A stretch of DNA of 35,471 bases from an uncultured Muribaculaceae bacterium (GTDB taxonomy: Bacteria; Bacteroidota; Bacteroidia; Bacteroidales; Muribaculaceae): positions 1 through 35,471 of the forward strand of contig CAJOFH010000028.1 of the NCBI GenBank assembly GCA_905233845.1, given 5' to 3'. Positions 16,591 to 25,946 of this stretch are shown here, in pieces. The notes under the pieces are model-generated. The model searched no databases and had not been told where the DNA came from. It saw only the letters and a program-made list of their open reading frames with translations. Made by a program: the position numbers and the translations under genes. Within the stretch, counting starts at the first letter, position 1. Each line of letters starts with the position of its first letter.

Positions 16591-17841
16591 TTATGTATTG
16601 TGAATTGTGCATTTTTTTAATATCGCCTCGATACGCTGGGCAAGTGTTGGATGGCTGTATTCCATCCACACCACAGCAGGATGCGGGGTGAGGTTTGATA
16701 GCGTGTTGGCGCTCAGTTTCTTCAGTCCCGAGATAAGGAACTCGCCATGACCATAGTCTGCAGCAAAGGCATCGGCACGGAATTCACAACGTCGTGATAT
16801 GCCATTGAGAATAGGGTTGAGCAGCAGGTCGATAGGTGAGAACAGCAGCGTGAACGCAATCAGAGATAGGGAAAACGAATGATCGCGTTTACCGCCCAAA
16901 GCGTGTGAGAGGTCGGGATTGTCGACCAGCAGCGAGAATACCCACAGGTTCACTGCTACCATCACGATGCTCATGATTGTGTTTTTAATAGTGTCGCGAT
17001 GCTTGCTGTGTCCCAACTCATGCGACAGTACAGCCACTATCTCCTCGGTGGTGAGCTGCTCGATAAGGGTGTCGTAGAGTACCACCCTTTTCTTCAAACC
17101 AAAGCCCGTGAAATAGGCATTGGCCTTGCTGCTGTGCTTGGAACCATCCATCACATAGATGTTTTTGATAGAGAAGCCCATTTCGTTGGCCGCCGCTTCG
17201 ATAGCAGTGCGAAGCTGTCCCTTTTCAAGTGGTTTCTGCTTGTTGAACAGCGGCACTATCAAGTTGCTGTAGAACAGCGAGAAGAATACAATAAACACTC
17301 CCACAACCAATGTCGCTATCCACCAGAACGAGGTGCCAAGATAGCTGTAGAGCAAGAAAATAATGCTCAAAATTATGGCTCCCAACACCAACGTGAGCAG
17401 GAAACTCTTAAGGGTGTCGAGCCAGAAAGTTTTACGAGTTGTCTTGTTGAAGCCAAACTTCTCTTCAATAACAAATGTGTCGTAGTAGCTGAACGGAAGG
17501 CTTATTAAAGTTGACACCATAGCAGTGATACCAAAAAATATTAGCATCTGGATTAGTAGTCCATGACTCCATTGCGTGGTCTTGTCATCGAGCCAGCCCA
17601 GCACACCGGTTAGTAGTACTACAAGAGTGAGGACCAGCATCACACACCGCTCTATCCAGCCAATGCGCTTGTTGGCACGCATGTAGTCCTGCTGCTTGCG
17701 ATATTTCTCCTCGTCATAGAGACCCTCAAGTACCTTAGGCACCGGATGTGTCATCCATTTACTGTTGAGCCATGAGAGCACACTGCTCACCACGAATTCC
17801 AACAGCACAAACGCTATGATAAGTATTAATATTGTCATCAT
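16591..17841 (-). CDS. Ste24-like M48 membrane metalloprotease
   Basis: A 416-residue zinc protease in the inner membrane, M48A (Ste24/CAAX protease) type. The zinc motif is HELGH (about residues 274-278, in AVLSHELGHSKHRDTI), with the third ligand in RRCEFRADAFAADYG. The N-terminal peptidase_M48_N region has several membrane segments, such as MTILILIIAFVLLEFVVSSV, CVMLVLTLVVLLTGVLGWL and LTLVLGAIILSIIFLLYSYL. The segment DGSKHSSKANAYFTGFG before the zinc site is characteristic. Two adjacent ATGs exist at the start and the outer one is used. A -7 box lies 24 bp upstream. It probably heads a two-gene unit with cinA. The natural substrate in bacteria is not known. Confidence 0.92.
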   Translation of the reverse strand: MMTILILIIAFVLLEFVVSSVLSWLNSKWMTHPVPKVLEGLYDEEKYRKQQDYMRANKRIGWIERCVMLVLTLVVLLTGVLGWLDDKTTQWSHGLLIQMLIFFGITAMVSTLISLPFSYYDTFVIEEKFGFNKTTRKTFWLDTLKSFLLTLVLGAIILSIIFLLYSYLGTSFWWIATLVVGVFIVFFSLFYSNLIVPLFNKQKPLEKGQLRTAIEAAANEMGFSIKNIYVMDGSKHSSKANAYFTGFGLKKRVVLYDTLIEQLTTEEIVAVLSHELGHSKHRDTIKNTIMSIVMVAVNLWVFSLLVDNPDLSHALGGKRDHSFSLSLIAFTLLFSPIDLLLNPILNGISRRCEFRADAFAADYGHGEFLISGLKKLSANTLSNLTPHPAVVWMEYSHPTLAQRIEAILKKCTIHNT

Positions 17842-17864
17842 AATTCAAGATGGTTTATTGAGGG

Positions 17865-17872
17865 CAAAATTA
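17865..17872 (-). promoter_or_regulatory. -7 box of the M48-cinA unit
   Basis: Minus-strand TAATTTTG (TAnnTTTG) lies 24 bp before the M48 start. A TTTG at 17896-17899 is a possible -33 element with a long 23-bp spacer. Confidence 0.45.
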
Positions 17873-17957
17873 CTAATAATAAGCAACACATAGGCCAAAA
17901 ACTGCGAGATTTTTATTTTTTTCAATCTTTAATGCTTTATATCTTCCAAATAATATA

Positions 17958-17965
17958 TAACTTTG
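17958..17965 (+). promoter_or_regulatory. -7 box of the tandem TPR operon
   Basis: TAACTTTG matches TAnnTTTG and lies 42 bp before the ATG at 18008. No clear -33 TTTG is seen at 19-21 bp. Confidence 0.5.
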
Positions 17966-18007
17966 GAGAATTTATGAAAAATATATAAAACATTCGATAT
18001 TCCATCT

Positions 18008-19792
18008 ATGAAAACTAAACTTTTTGCAATTTTTATTTTGATGGTTACTTGTTTTGCAATGCAGGCCGAGGACTTTGTTTACTGGCTCGACAGCAAGCAA
18101 TATAACCAGTGGACCGACAGCCCAAATTTCGTCAAAGCCCACAAGCTACTTGAGGACAACCCTGATAGTCCCAATGATATAATTGATATCTTAGACAAAG
18201 AGATTGCTGCTCATCCCAGCAACGGATATGCCCTATGCAACAAAACCATTTTAATGGTGGTACAGGATAATGCATCATGTAATAAGTATGTTTATTCCGA
18301 GGATGAGGACTCGGTAGAAATGGGAAAAGTCTTGCTTGACAAAGCTTTGCATAAAGCTCTTGATATGATGGAAAAAGGCCGAAATCTGATTCCTGAAGCC
18401 GATAAAGAGAACAGGGCATACTCATGGATTTGGACTGCCTTGTTCTATAAAATGATTGACAATGATGACACCACTCCCATGATTGAAGCATTGGAAAAAT
18501 CGGCAGAGCTGTACCCGATAAACGACATCTATGATATCCTGATGGAGCTGACGTGGAATCCAGAAGACGTGAGCAAAACTGAGAAATATGCACGATTGGC
18601 ACTTGAAAAAGATCCCAACAATCCAACGGCATTGGAAGCTATGTTGGGAATCTGCAAAGTAAGGAATGACCATGAGTCATTCGTCAAATACTTCGACCAA
18701 TACAAGGGAATCAAGCAAAATGAATCTATCGATAATGATATAAAACTCGCTTACGCCGTAGCTCTTACCTCTACAAGAGGTCAAGATGCCGCTATTGATT
18801 ATTTTTTCAACAATTTCGAGGATGACTATGAGACTCTTGAGAGATCGTTGCTGGCAATAAATGCCGACCCCGAAATCGTATTGATGAAGATTGGACAACG
18901 GGAGTTTGCTTTGGAGGGCGAAGCCGACTATTGGAATATGATTAAGGGTAACATCTACTGCAACCAGTTGAAAAACTACAAGGAAGCTCTGAACTGTTAC
19001 AACAAGATTGAGAATAAAGTCAATGCCAACGACTTGAACCGACAAATGAAAAAATGCTGTTACATGACTGGCGATATCAACAAAGCTATGGTGCATGCGC
19101 AAGCTGTTGACTATCTCACAGAAACCGATATTTTCCTCATGGACATTCAGCTAAATCAAGGTATGATTGACCCTGTAATAAAGTACCTGACCAACAAGAT
19201 AGAAATGGGCGAATTCCTTGAAACAGCTGAACAAGATTATATTCGCTTGGCATTGTGCTACCTGCTCAAGAAAGATTATCAGCAAGCGGCAACCATCAGC
19301 AACAAGGCTTTGGCCATAAACGAGGAATCTCCCGAAGCTCTGCTCTACTACGGTATAGCACTCAAAGCCTTGGGACGCGACAACGAGGCAAACAAGTATC
19401 TTGAAAAGACATTTGACGCCACTTATATAGATGGCATCACCCCAGTCGAAGAGGTGATACAGTCGCAGGCGAGTATTATGCTGGGACGCACTGTCGAGGG
19501 AAGAAAGATGCTTGAGGAATTAGAGCAAAACTGGCAGTCTTGTCTCGGGCAACAAGAGCCAGGCGATCCCATTTACAGCAAAGCTGATTGCTATGATATC
19601 GCCGCCATTTATGCTATGCTGGGTGACTACGGCAAAATCCAGGAATGGATGCAGAAGCACTTTGAGTATGATTACTTACCTTACAATTTTGGTTTCATGG
19701 CTCTTGACCGCCGTTTTGACAACGTGAGGGACGTGCCAATGTTCAAGCAACTTGTCGACAAGTATTACCAACAATGGAAAAACAACAAGTAA
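18008..19792 (+). CDS. Secreted TPR protein, first of two tandem paralogs
   Basis: A 594-residue protein with signal peptide MKTKLFAIFILMVTCFAMQA. The mature protein starts with the motif FVYWLDSKQYNQWTDSPNFVKAHKLL. A large set of TPR-like helices follows, for example YNKIENKVNANDLNRQMKK, DYIRLALCYLLKKDYQQAATISNKALAINEESPEALLYYGIALKALGRDNEANKYLEKTF. It ends ALDRRFDNVRDVPMFKQLVDKYYQQW. The next gene has the same N-terminal motif and the same kind of ending, so the two arose by duplication. The spacer to that gene's chosen start is 26 bp. A scaffolding role in the periplasm is the usual inference for TPR proteins; no enzyme motif is seen. Confidence 0.75.
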   Translation: MKTKLFAIFILMVTCFAMQAEDFVYWLDSKQYNQWTDSPNFVKAHKLLEDNPDSPNDIIDILDKEIAAHPSNGYALCNKTILMVVQDNASCNKYVYSEDEDSVEMGKVLLDKALHKALDMMEKGRNLIPEADKENRAYSWIWTALFYKMIDNDDTTPMIEALEKSAELYPINDIYDILMELTWNPEDVSKTEKYARLALEKDPNNPTALEAMLGICKVRNDHESFVKYFDQYKGIKQNESIDNDIKLAYAVALTSTRGQDAAIDYFFNNFEDDYETLERSLLAINADPEIVLMKIGQREFALEGEADYWNMIKGNIYCNQLKNYKEALNCYNKIENKVNANDLNRQMKKCCYMTGDINKAMVHAQAVDYLTETDIFLMDIQLNQGMIDPVIKYLTNKIEMGEFLETAEQDYIRLALCYLLKKDYQQAATISNKALAINEESPEALLYYGIALKALGRDNEANKYLEKTFDATYIDGITPVEEVIQSQASIMLGRTVEGRKMLEELEQNWQSCLGQQEPGDPIYSKADCYDIAAIYAMLGDYGKIQEWMQKHFEYDYLPYNFGFMALDRRFDNVRDVPMFKQLVDKYYQQWKNNK

Positions 19793-19818
19793 TCACTTTT
19801 AAAAAACTTATAATCATC

Positions 19819-21870
19819 ATGAATAATCTCAAGTTTTATGCTTTTTTGGTCTTTGCCTTGTTTGTGGCAAGCAACATCAATGCTCATAATAATTTGGGCT
19901 TTGAGCGCGATGAAGATAATAATGCTGTCGACACCGCTGTGGAAGTAGTCTCCTATAGCGATGCCTTCGATAGCAAGCAATACAACAAATGGACAAAAAG
20001 CACCAACTTTGTCAAAGGCATCGAATTGATGGATAATGCCATTCTCACCACATATGATGACAGTGAAGACGAAACAGTGCCATACAAAAATGCCATAGAT
20101 TTCTTTCAAAAAGAACTGAAACAGCATGCTAAGAATGGATATGCCAAGTGTAACATCGCTGTGTGTCAGCAACACATCGCTGGCATCACTCTCAATAAGT
20201 TTCTTGTGGACATTTTCAACGGAGAGGTTGATGTTGAGACTTCTGAGGTAGAAGACATAATGACTAAATTGGAAGCCATCTATCAAGACAAACAAAAGGA
20301 GAAAGAAAAAGACGTGAGAGATGCTATAAAGACTCTTGACGAGGGTATGACAATGCTGCCTGTCGCCGACAAAGAGATGAGATGCAAAGTGCTCTTGAAA
20401 AAATATGATATGCTGAAAGATATTGATGGAGATGCTACTGAATTGGAACAATGTCTTGTCGATGCAACAAAAAATTATCCATGCGAAGACAGCTATAATA
20501 AGTTAATATTATTTTATCAAGAAAACGGCAATGACGAGATGCTCGAGAAATGCTTCAAAGAGGCATCAAATGTAATCCCCGAGAGTCCCATCATTAAGTA
20601 TCATATTGCAACAAGCGAATTTAATAACAAAAACTATGACAAAACTCTGGAATTATGCAACCAACTTTTAGAGAGCAATCCTGATGACCATGACTATCTC
20701 AAGCTAAGAGCAGCGACTAATGCTAAAACTCAGAATTATAAGGGAGCTGTTGACGACTACATAACTCTCGCAAACAATGACCAGCTTGAGGATCCATTCA
20801 CATCTCTTGCCAGCATCGTCATCTTGGACGAAAAAAACTTGCCATTGGTTCTTGACGCTGTGAAAGAGCAAGAGAGAAACAAGATTGCTAACGCTGTAGA
20901 TATAAATGAAGAGGAAGATGTAGTAGTGGAAAACATGACATCTGCTGACTGGTTTTTAGTTGAATCAAAATTACACGAGAACCTATCTCATGACTATAAT
21001 GAAGCTCTTGAATGCGCCCAGAAAGCCGCCAAACAGAACTTTGAGAAGCATAAAAAAGACGGCTCACCCTTAAACACCGAGAGCATCAAACATGTGGCCA
21101 TGATGTACTATAAGCTGGGCAAGGTGGATAAGGCTCTCGTTCTTCTTGATATAGCAGCTAAGAAAGAAGGAGCCGCAAATCCCAATGCGCTGATAAGAAA
21201 GATTGATATTGAGTCAAATTGCGGAATGACCGACAAAGCAATCAACGACGCATTAGTACTCAAGAACCTGGGCAACGAAGGGCTTGAGTCTAATTACTGC
21301 TCCAATCTGGGATGGGCTTATTCTGCCCAAAAAGATTGGAACAATGCCATCAAAGCCTATGACAAGTGGCTAAAATGCGATGAAACAAGTATATTCGCAA
21401 AATATATGAAGGGCAGAGCGTTAATCCACTCTGGACAAACCGAAGAGGGACGCGAGATTTTGCAAGAGATTATCGATGACAGCTATTATGATAATAATGA
21501 GGAGCTTAAAATGTTCGCACTGTTCTATTTGGGAAGGACAAGTGAATCAAAGACTATTCTTGACCAATTTGCAGCAAACACCGATGAGGTGTTGAACATG
21601 ACCAACAAAGAAAAGCTTGAGGCAGAAAAGTTACCCGAGGTGATGTCACTTTACAATCTTGCTTGCTGGTACTCGTTGCATGGCGACAGTGAGAAGGCGC
21701 TTAAATATCTCAGGCTCAATTATGAGACCGATAACGAATATGCACTCCTCTTCGACTACGCTATTCTCGACAGCGATTTCGACAACGTGAGAGATAATCC
21801 TGAGTTTATGAACATAATAAACAAATACAAAACTCGCTGGCTCAAGGGTGAGTACAAACCTGTGAAATAA
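19819..21870 (+). CDS. Secreted TPR protein, second tandem paralog
   Basis: A 683-residue protein. The start at ATG 19819 gives signal peptide MNNLKFYAFLVFALFVASNI; an earlier in-frame ATG would overlap the preceding gene and mask the signal. The N-terminal motif SDAFDSKQYNKWTKSTNFVKG matches FVYWLDSKQYNQWTDSPNFVKA of the upstream paralog. TPR-like segments run through the protein, including NKNYDKTLELCNQLLESNPDDHDYLKLRAATNAKTQNYKGAVDDYI and SNLGWAYSAQKDWNNAIKAYDKWLKCD. The C-terminus DSDFDNVRDNPEFMNIINKYKTRW aligns with DRRFDNVRDVPMFKQLVDKYYQQW of its partner. It is about 90 residues longer than the paralog. It is followed after 4 bp by a small membrane protein, so all three are probably one operon. 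Confidence 0.75.
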   Translation: MNNLKFYAFLVFALFVASNINAHNNLGFERDEDNNAVDTAVEVVSYSDAFDSKQYNKWTKSTNFVKGIELMDNAILTTYDDSEDETVPYKNAIDFFQKELKQHAKNGYAKCNIAVCQQHIAGITLNKFLVDIFNGEVDVETSEVEDIMTKLEAIYQDKQKEKEKDVRDAIKTLDEGMTMLPVADKEMRCKVLLKKYDMLKDIDGDATELEQCLVDATKNYPCEDSYNKLILFYQENGNDEMLEKCFKEASNVIPESPIIKYHIATSEFNNKNYDKTLELCNQLLESNPDDHDYLKLRAATNAKTQNYKGAVDDYITLANNDQLEDPFTSLASIVILDEKNLPLVLDAVKEQERNKIANAVDINEEEDVVVENMTSADWFLVESKLHENLSHDYNEALECAQKAAKQNFEKHKKDGSPLNTESIKHVAMMYYKLGKVDKALVLLDIAAKKEGAANPNALIRKIDIESNCGMTDKAINDALVLKNLGNEGLESNYCSNLGWAYSAQKDWNNAIKAYDKWLKCDETSIFAKYMKGRALIHSGQTEEGREILQEIIDDSYYDNNEELKMFALFYLGRTSESKTILDQFAANTDEVLNMTNKEKLEAEKLPEVMSLYNLACWYSLHGDSEKALKYLRLNYETDNEYALLFDYAILDSDFDNVRDNPEFMNIINKYKTRWLKGEYKPVK

Positions 21871-21874
21871 TTTT

Positions 21875-22138
21875 ATGGACCACAACCCTCGTTGGAAAAA
21901 ACTGATAATCTTGCTCTCGCTGATACCACTTCTGTGGTGGCCAGTGTCATTGCTTCACGACAGTGCCTTCATGTTTAATGGCATGAAGCGACTGCTCATG
22001 TTTCTATTCCCCTTCTATGCTCTGGGTTCGGTAGCACTGGCATGGTATTGTCGCAATGAGCGCTCCGAGGTGATGTGGATTCTACTCATCCTGCTCTGGT
22101 TCAGCTACGCCGCAATATTCACCCTTGCCGCAATATAA
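21875..22138 (+). CDS. Small membrane protein, unknown function
   Basis: An 87-residue protein with about three membrane segments: KLIILLSLIPLLWWPVSLLH, LLMFLFPFYALGSVALAWYC and VMWILLILLWFSYAAIFTLA. It follows the second TPR gene by 4 bp, which makes co-transcription and probable translational coupling likely. The family is not recognised. Tight linkage suggests a membrane partner for the TPR proteins, as inference only. Confidence 0.65.
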   Translation: MDHNPRWKKLIILLSLIPLLWWPVSLLHDSAFMFNGMKRLLMFLFPFYALGSVALAWYCRNERSEVMWILLILLWFSYAAIFTLAAI

Positions 22139-22205
22139 TTAATATATTTATCGTTTTAAATGTTAGGTAGTGGCAATAAATGACTACAAATAAAAGACAA
22201 CTAAT

Positions 22206-23879
22206 ATGATTGAAGACTTAAAAATTTTCTGCAAAAACACTCAAGAGTATATCGACATTGATGGTGGCGATACCCTTCAAGATATATATGAGACTATAAA
22301 GAAGCGCATTCCATTCAGGCCCATCTGCGCTTTGGTAAACAACAAGCTTGAGGCACTAAGCTACCCAGTTTTCGGGCCCAAGATGGTGGAATATGTCGAA
22401 GCACTATCGCCCCAAGGCATCAGGGTCTATATCCACTCAGTGTGTATGATTCTCTACAAGGCCATTGTTGACCTCTTCCCGGGCAAGCGACTGCGCATCG
22501 AGCACAGCATCTCAGGAGGATTCTACTGCACCATTAAGCACGACGAGGAACTTCTCACCCCCGAGAATATCAAGCGCATCAAGGTGCGCATGCAGGAGAT
22601 TATTGACAAGGACATCAAGTTTGTGCGCCGCGAGCGTCTCACCACCGATGTTATTGAAATGTTCCGCAAGCAGGGACTCAATGACAAGGTGCGACTGCTT
22701 GAGTCGAGCAGCGATCTTTATACAACTTTCTACAAACTTGACAACGTCATCGACAGCTATTATGAGCCACTGGCCCCATCAACAGGCTATATCACGGCTT
22801 TCGACCTTGAGCCTTACAAGGATGGCATGCTGTTGCTCGGTCCTGATAAGAACGATGAGAACAAGCCTCGTAAGTCTTATCCGATGGAGAAGATGTTCAA
22901 GGCATTCACTCGATATGTGAAGTTTAACGATATTGTAGGACTTGACGATGTAGGAACTCTCAACAAAGGCATCGACAAAGGCTGGGCTCCCGATATCATC
23001 AATGTGGCCGAAGCACTCCACGACAAGATGTTTGCACGCATTGCCGACGACATCACCGAGCGCTACAACAATGGTGGTGCACGTGTTGTACTCATTGCTG
23101 GGCCATCATCAAGCGGAAAGACAACTTCAAGTAAGAGATTAGGCATCCAGCTAATCACCAATTATATCATACCCAAGGTGATCTCGCTTGACAATTACTT
23201 TGTTGACCGTGCACACACACCACGCGATGAAAAAGGTGACTATGACTACGAGTCGCTATACGCCCTTGACCTGGAGTTGTTCAATAAAGACCTAAAGGCG
23301 CTAATCAATGGTGAAGAGGTGAAAATGCCAACATATAATTTCCACACTGGCGAGCGAGAGTATCGTGGCAACACCCTCAAACTTGAAGACAATAACATCC
23401 TTCTCATGGAAGGCATTCACGGACTGAACCCCGAGCTCACCAAGGACATCCCTGATGAGATGAAATATCGCGTGTATGTGAGCGCTCTCACCACTTTGAG
23501 CATTGATGACCACAACTGGGTTTCGACAAGCGACAATCGTTTGCTGCGCCGCATCGTGCGCGACTACAAGTACCGTGGTGCCGACGCACAGGCGAGCATC
23601 GCACGCTGGCTGAGTGTGCGCCGTGGCGAGGAAAAATGGATATTCCCTTATCAGGAGAATGCCGATGCTATGCTCAACTCGTCGCTGCTCTTCGAGCTTG
23701 CAGTTATGAAGGAACAAGCCGAGCCCATCCTCAAGCAAGTGCCAAGCAACGTGCCTGAGTTTGCCGAGGCAAGCCGCCTGCTTCGCTTTCTGCGTTACTT
23801 CAAGCCCATCAGCGACTCTACAATCCCGAGTACGAGCTTAATCCGCGAATTCTTGGGTGGCAGCAGCTTCCGCGACTGA
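22206..23879 (+). CDS. Nucleoside (uridine) kinase-like protein with TGS-type N-terminal extension
   Basis: A 557-residue cytoplasmic protein. The C-terminal half is a P-loop kinase of the uridine kinase/phosphoribulokinase family: Walker A GPSSSGKT at residues 299-306, then KVISLDNYFVDRAHTPRD, and the LMEGIHGLNPELT block. The N-terminal part (EDLKIFCKNTQEYIDIDGGDTLQDIYETI) resembles a TGS domain. The following section, with YEPLAPSTGYI and FDLEPYKDGMLLLGPD, resembles the second N-terminal domain of threonyl-tRNA synthetase. This architecture is common in Bacteroidales and other anaerobes, where the protein is named uridine or nucleoside kinase; the role of the extension is unknown. It lies 67 bp after the small membrane gene and ends at the terminator 23901-23943. 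Confidence 0.88.
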   Translation: MIEDLKIFCKNTQEYIDIDGGDTLQDIYETIKKRIPFRPICALVNNKLEALSYPVFGPKMVEYVEALSPQGIRVYIHSVCMILYKAIVDLFPGKRLRIEHSISGGFYCTIKHDEELLTPENIKRIKVRMQEIIDKDIKFVRRERLTTDVIEMFRKQGLNDKVRLLESSSDLYTTFYKLDNVIDSYYEPLAPSTGYITAFDLEPYKDGMLLLGPDKNDENKPRKSYPMEKMFKAFTRYVKFNDIVGLDDVGTLNKGIDKGWAPDIINVAEALHDKMFARIADDITERYNNGGARVVLIAGPSSSGKTTSSKRLGIQLITNYIIPKVISLDNYFVDRAHTPRDEKGDYDYESLYALDLELFNKDLKALINGEEVKMPTYNFHTGEREYRGNTLKLEDNNILLMEGIHGLNPELTKDIPDEMKYRVYVSALTTLSIDDHNWVSTSDNRLLRRIVRDYKYRGADAQASIARWLSVRRGEEKWIFPYQENADAMLNSSLLFELAVMKEQAEPILKQVPSNVPEFAEASRLLRFLRYFKPISDSTIPSTSLIREFLGGSSFRD

Positions 23880-23900
23880 TACACTTAGACCCTAACCCTA

Positions 23901-23943
23901 ACACAACGAGTGAGCATCAAGTGATGCTCACTCGTTGTGTTTA
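23901..23943 (+). terminator. Strong terminator after the nucleoside kinase
   Basis: An 18-bp perfect stem (23901-23918 with 23923-23940, loop AAGT) is followed by TTATT. It lies between convergent genes. The plus strand has the better T-rich tail, but the hairpin may serve both sides. Confidence 0.8.
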
Positions 23944-23966
23944 TTGATATCTCGCTAAATCAGCAT

Positions 23967-24866
23967 CTATAGTGGCCAATAGACGAAAATCGCTGCTAAA
24001 GCAAATAGATGAAGCACCATCACGATAAAAGCAGTCCACTCACTCAACTCCCTACGAAGTAGCCATCGTGCCAACAAGTTGAGGGCAATCGCAGCTACAA
24101 AACCAATGATATAGATAAAAATATTGACGTTAACGTAGGAGGTATGCCATAGTTTGGCTACATGTGAGAGGTCATGAACAGTATTGTCGAATGCTGCGTT
24201 GATAGGCAACAAATATTTACTACATGCTATCAGCAATATCCATGAATAAGCCCCAAGTATCAAAGTAGACAACAGTCCATTCAACCATGAGATAAATGAG
24301 TGGTCTTCCTTTACTATGCGCCAAGCCTCGATACAAACTACCAGTGCCGAAATTACAACAAGCAAAGGCTGCAAGAGGTTGTTGCCGATAACACAAAATT
24401 CCCTATAGGTCAATCCTAAAGAAAATCCCACAGCAGCCATGAATGAGCAGCAAGTTCCAAACAGTGTGTCAAGTGTTGTCTTGTTGGAGAAAAATGACAA
24501 CAAGCATCCAATGACGACGAAACCTACCACTATAACAATGATGATGTACAGCAATGAGATACGCTTGACAATACTCATGCCAAACAAGATATTTACCACA
24601 ACGATAAGGCCCGTAAGCATGATAAATAGCATGCCAGGTAGGTAAGATTGGATATGTGACAACTCATGAGCGGTCTGAGTATCGTTGACAGCAGGCAAGA
24701 AACCCATGAAACGTGCTTGACCCATCAAGATCACCACTGCATAGATCAAAGCAAATAAAGCCACAAAGACCGATTTCAAATCATGGTCGCGAAACAAACG
24801 CCACACAGCGACGCCAAGCACTGCAAGTGTAGAAAATGCAATTAATATGTTAAATAGAATATCCAT
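23967..24866 (-). CDS. Polytopic inner-membrane protein, unknown function
   Basis: A 299-residue integral membrane protein with about nine hydrophobic segments, from LFNILIAFSTLAVLGVAVW at the N-terminus to FIVMVLHLFALAAIFVYW at the C-terminus. Two loops share a pattern with conserved His residues (TAHELSHIQSYLPG and VHDLSHVAKLWHT), which hints at an internal duplication. The family is not recognised and no transporter motif is seen. It lies 68 bp downstream of the SPOR gene and is probably the last gene of the operon starting at 28596. Confidence 0.7.
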   Translation of the reverse strand: MDILFNILIAFSTLAVLGVAVWRLFRDHDLKSVFVALFALIYAVVILMGQARFMGFLPAVNDTQTAHELSHIQSYLPGMLFIMLTGLIVVVNILFGMSIVKRISLLYIIIVIVVGFVVIGCLLSFFSNKTTLDTLFGTCCSFMAAVGFSLGLTYREFCVIGNNLLQPLLVVISALVVCIEAWRIVKEDHSFISWLNGLLSTLILGAYSWILLIACSKYLLPINAAFDNTVHDLSHVAKLWHTSYVNVNIFIYIIGFVAAIALNLLARWLLRRELSEWTAFIVMVLHLFALAAIFVYWPL

Positions 24867-24934
24867 TATTTAGTCTTTAATTGAATTGGGCCTTGAGCTA
24901 CTAAAAACAGTTACTTTCTTTCGCCAGGTAAGGA

Positions 24935-25354
24935 TTAATCGGTCATTGCTTTGGCGCTGGGTTTGAACACAGGGATAGGTCTGCCATCGCGTGGTGAAGC
25001 AGGCCGATACACGCATTTAGCAAGACCTTTAGATGGCCATATCCACTTGTCGTCACCGGCAAAGCCGCTATAAATTCCATTGAGGTCTTTCTTGGCATCG
25101 GCAAGATTGTAATAGCAATCGCAGCATACTCGATATACTGTCTTGCCGTTGGCTTTGGCCACAAACGCCTCATAGAACACAACCTCACTCATCTCATCAC
25201 AAAACTCGATGGCGTCCTCAAGCGAGGTAAAACTGCCGCACACAATATAGTAAACTGTGCGTGGTGATTTCTTTGTCTTAGCTTGAGCATCAACACTTGA
25301 GCCAAGCATCATTACCAGCAAAACTGGTAAAAAAATCATTAAAAATCTTTTCAT
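24935..25354 (-). CDS. Secreted SPOR-like domain protein
   Basis: A 139-residue exported protein with signal peptide MKRFLMIFLPVLLVMMLGSS, cleavage near VDAQA. The mature part, VYYIVCGSFTSLEDAIEFCDEM and GKTVYRVCCDCYYNLADAKKDLNGI, follows the SPOR pattern (aromatic strand, GSF turn, helix, second repeat). SPOR domains bind septal peptidoglycan lacking stem peptides. It carries four Cys in the domain (C39, C52 and a CCDC cluster), unusual for SPOR and possibly forming disulfides. The tail is proline- and lysine-rich. It lies 32 bp downstream of ribH. Confidence 0.7.
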   Translation of the reverse strand: MKRFLMIFLPVLLVMMLGSSVDAQAKTKKSPRTVYYIVCGSFTSLEDAIEFCDEMSEVVFYEAFVAKANGKTVYRVCCDCYYNLADAKKDLNGIYSGFAGDDKWIWPSKGLAKCVYRPASPRDGRPIPVFKPSAKAMTD

Positions 25355-25386
25355 AATTTCAAATGTTTTGGAGTTAATAATATTAG

Positions 25387-25872
25387 CTATCTCTTATAAT
25401 TGCGAGCCAGGGCGGCCATCTCGACGGCGGCTTCGGCAGCTTCGGTGCCTTTGTTGCATAGGGCACCGCCGGCGCGATCGAGTGCTTGCTGCTCGTCGTC
25501 GGTAGTAAGAACACAGAAGATTATGGGAACATCTTGAGTGGCATTAAGCATTGCGCATCCCTGAGTGGCATTGTCACACACGTAGTCGAAATGTGGTGTA
25601 CCCCCACGTATCACGCAGCCAATCATTATCACAGCGTCAAATTTGCCACTACGAGCCATTTGTGCCGCGGCAAAGGTGAGTTCCACTGTTCCAGGCACAC
25701 GTTGTACAGTGATGCTCTCACGTTCATATCCTTCCTCAACAATACGGTCGATGGCACCATTTAGTAAAGGTTCAGTAACCTGGCTGTTCCATCGAGCGGC
25801 CACAATTCCCACCTTGAGCCCCTCCACACGAGGAAGCTCCACAGCTATGCTATTATGAATTTCAGTTGACAT
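25387..25872 (-). CDS. ribH: 6,7-dimethyl-8-ribityllumazine synthase
   Basis: Condenses 5-amino-6-ribitylaminouracil with 3,4-dihydroxy-2-butanone 4-phosphate, the penultimate step of riboflavin synthesis. The 161 residues carry the family blocks: VGIVAARWNSQVTEPLL, VPGTVELTFAAAQMA, AVIMIGCVIRGGTPHFDYVCDNATQG (phosphate and substrate site) and PIIFCVLTTDDEQQALDRAGG. The start is the ATG giving MSTEIHNS; three codons upstream there is only a TTG. Next to it are a TPR gene (75 bp upstream) and a SPOR gene (32 bp downstream). No other riboflavin gene is nearby, so the pathway is scattered in this genome. Confidence 0.96.
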   Translation of the reverse strand: MSTEIHNSIAVELPRVEGLKVGIVAARWNSQVTEPLLNGAIDRIVEEGYERESITVQRVPGTVELTFAAAQMARSGKFDAVIMIGCVIRGGTPHFDYVCDNATQGCAMLNATQDVPIIFCVLTTDDEQQALDRAGGALCNKGTEAAEAAVEMAALARNYKR

Positions 25873-25946
25873 TGTTATCAATTATCAGTTGCCTTTATGG
25901 CCTTTGATGACTTTAAAGGTCTCTATTACTTATACTTATTTGCTAA

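Noticed and set aside
23889-23901. CCCTAACCCTAAC, telomere-like
   Set aside because: Only two units, inside the approach to a terminator of a bacterial gene; coincidence.
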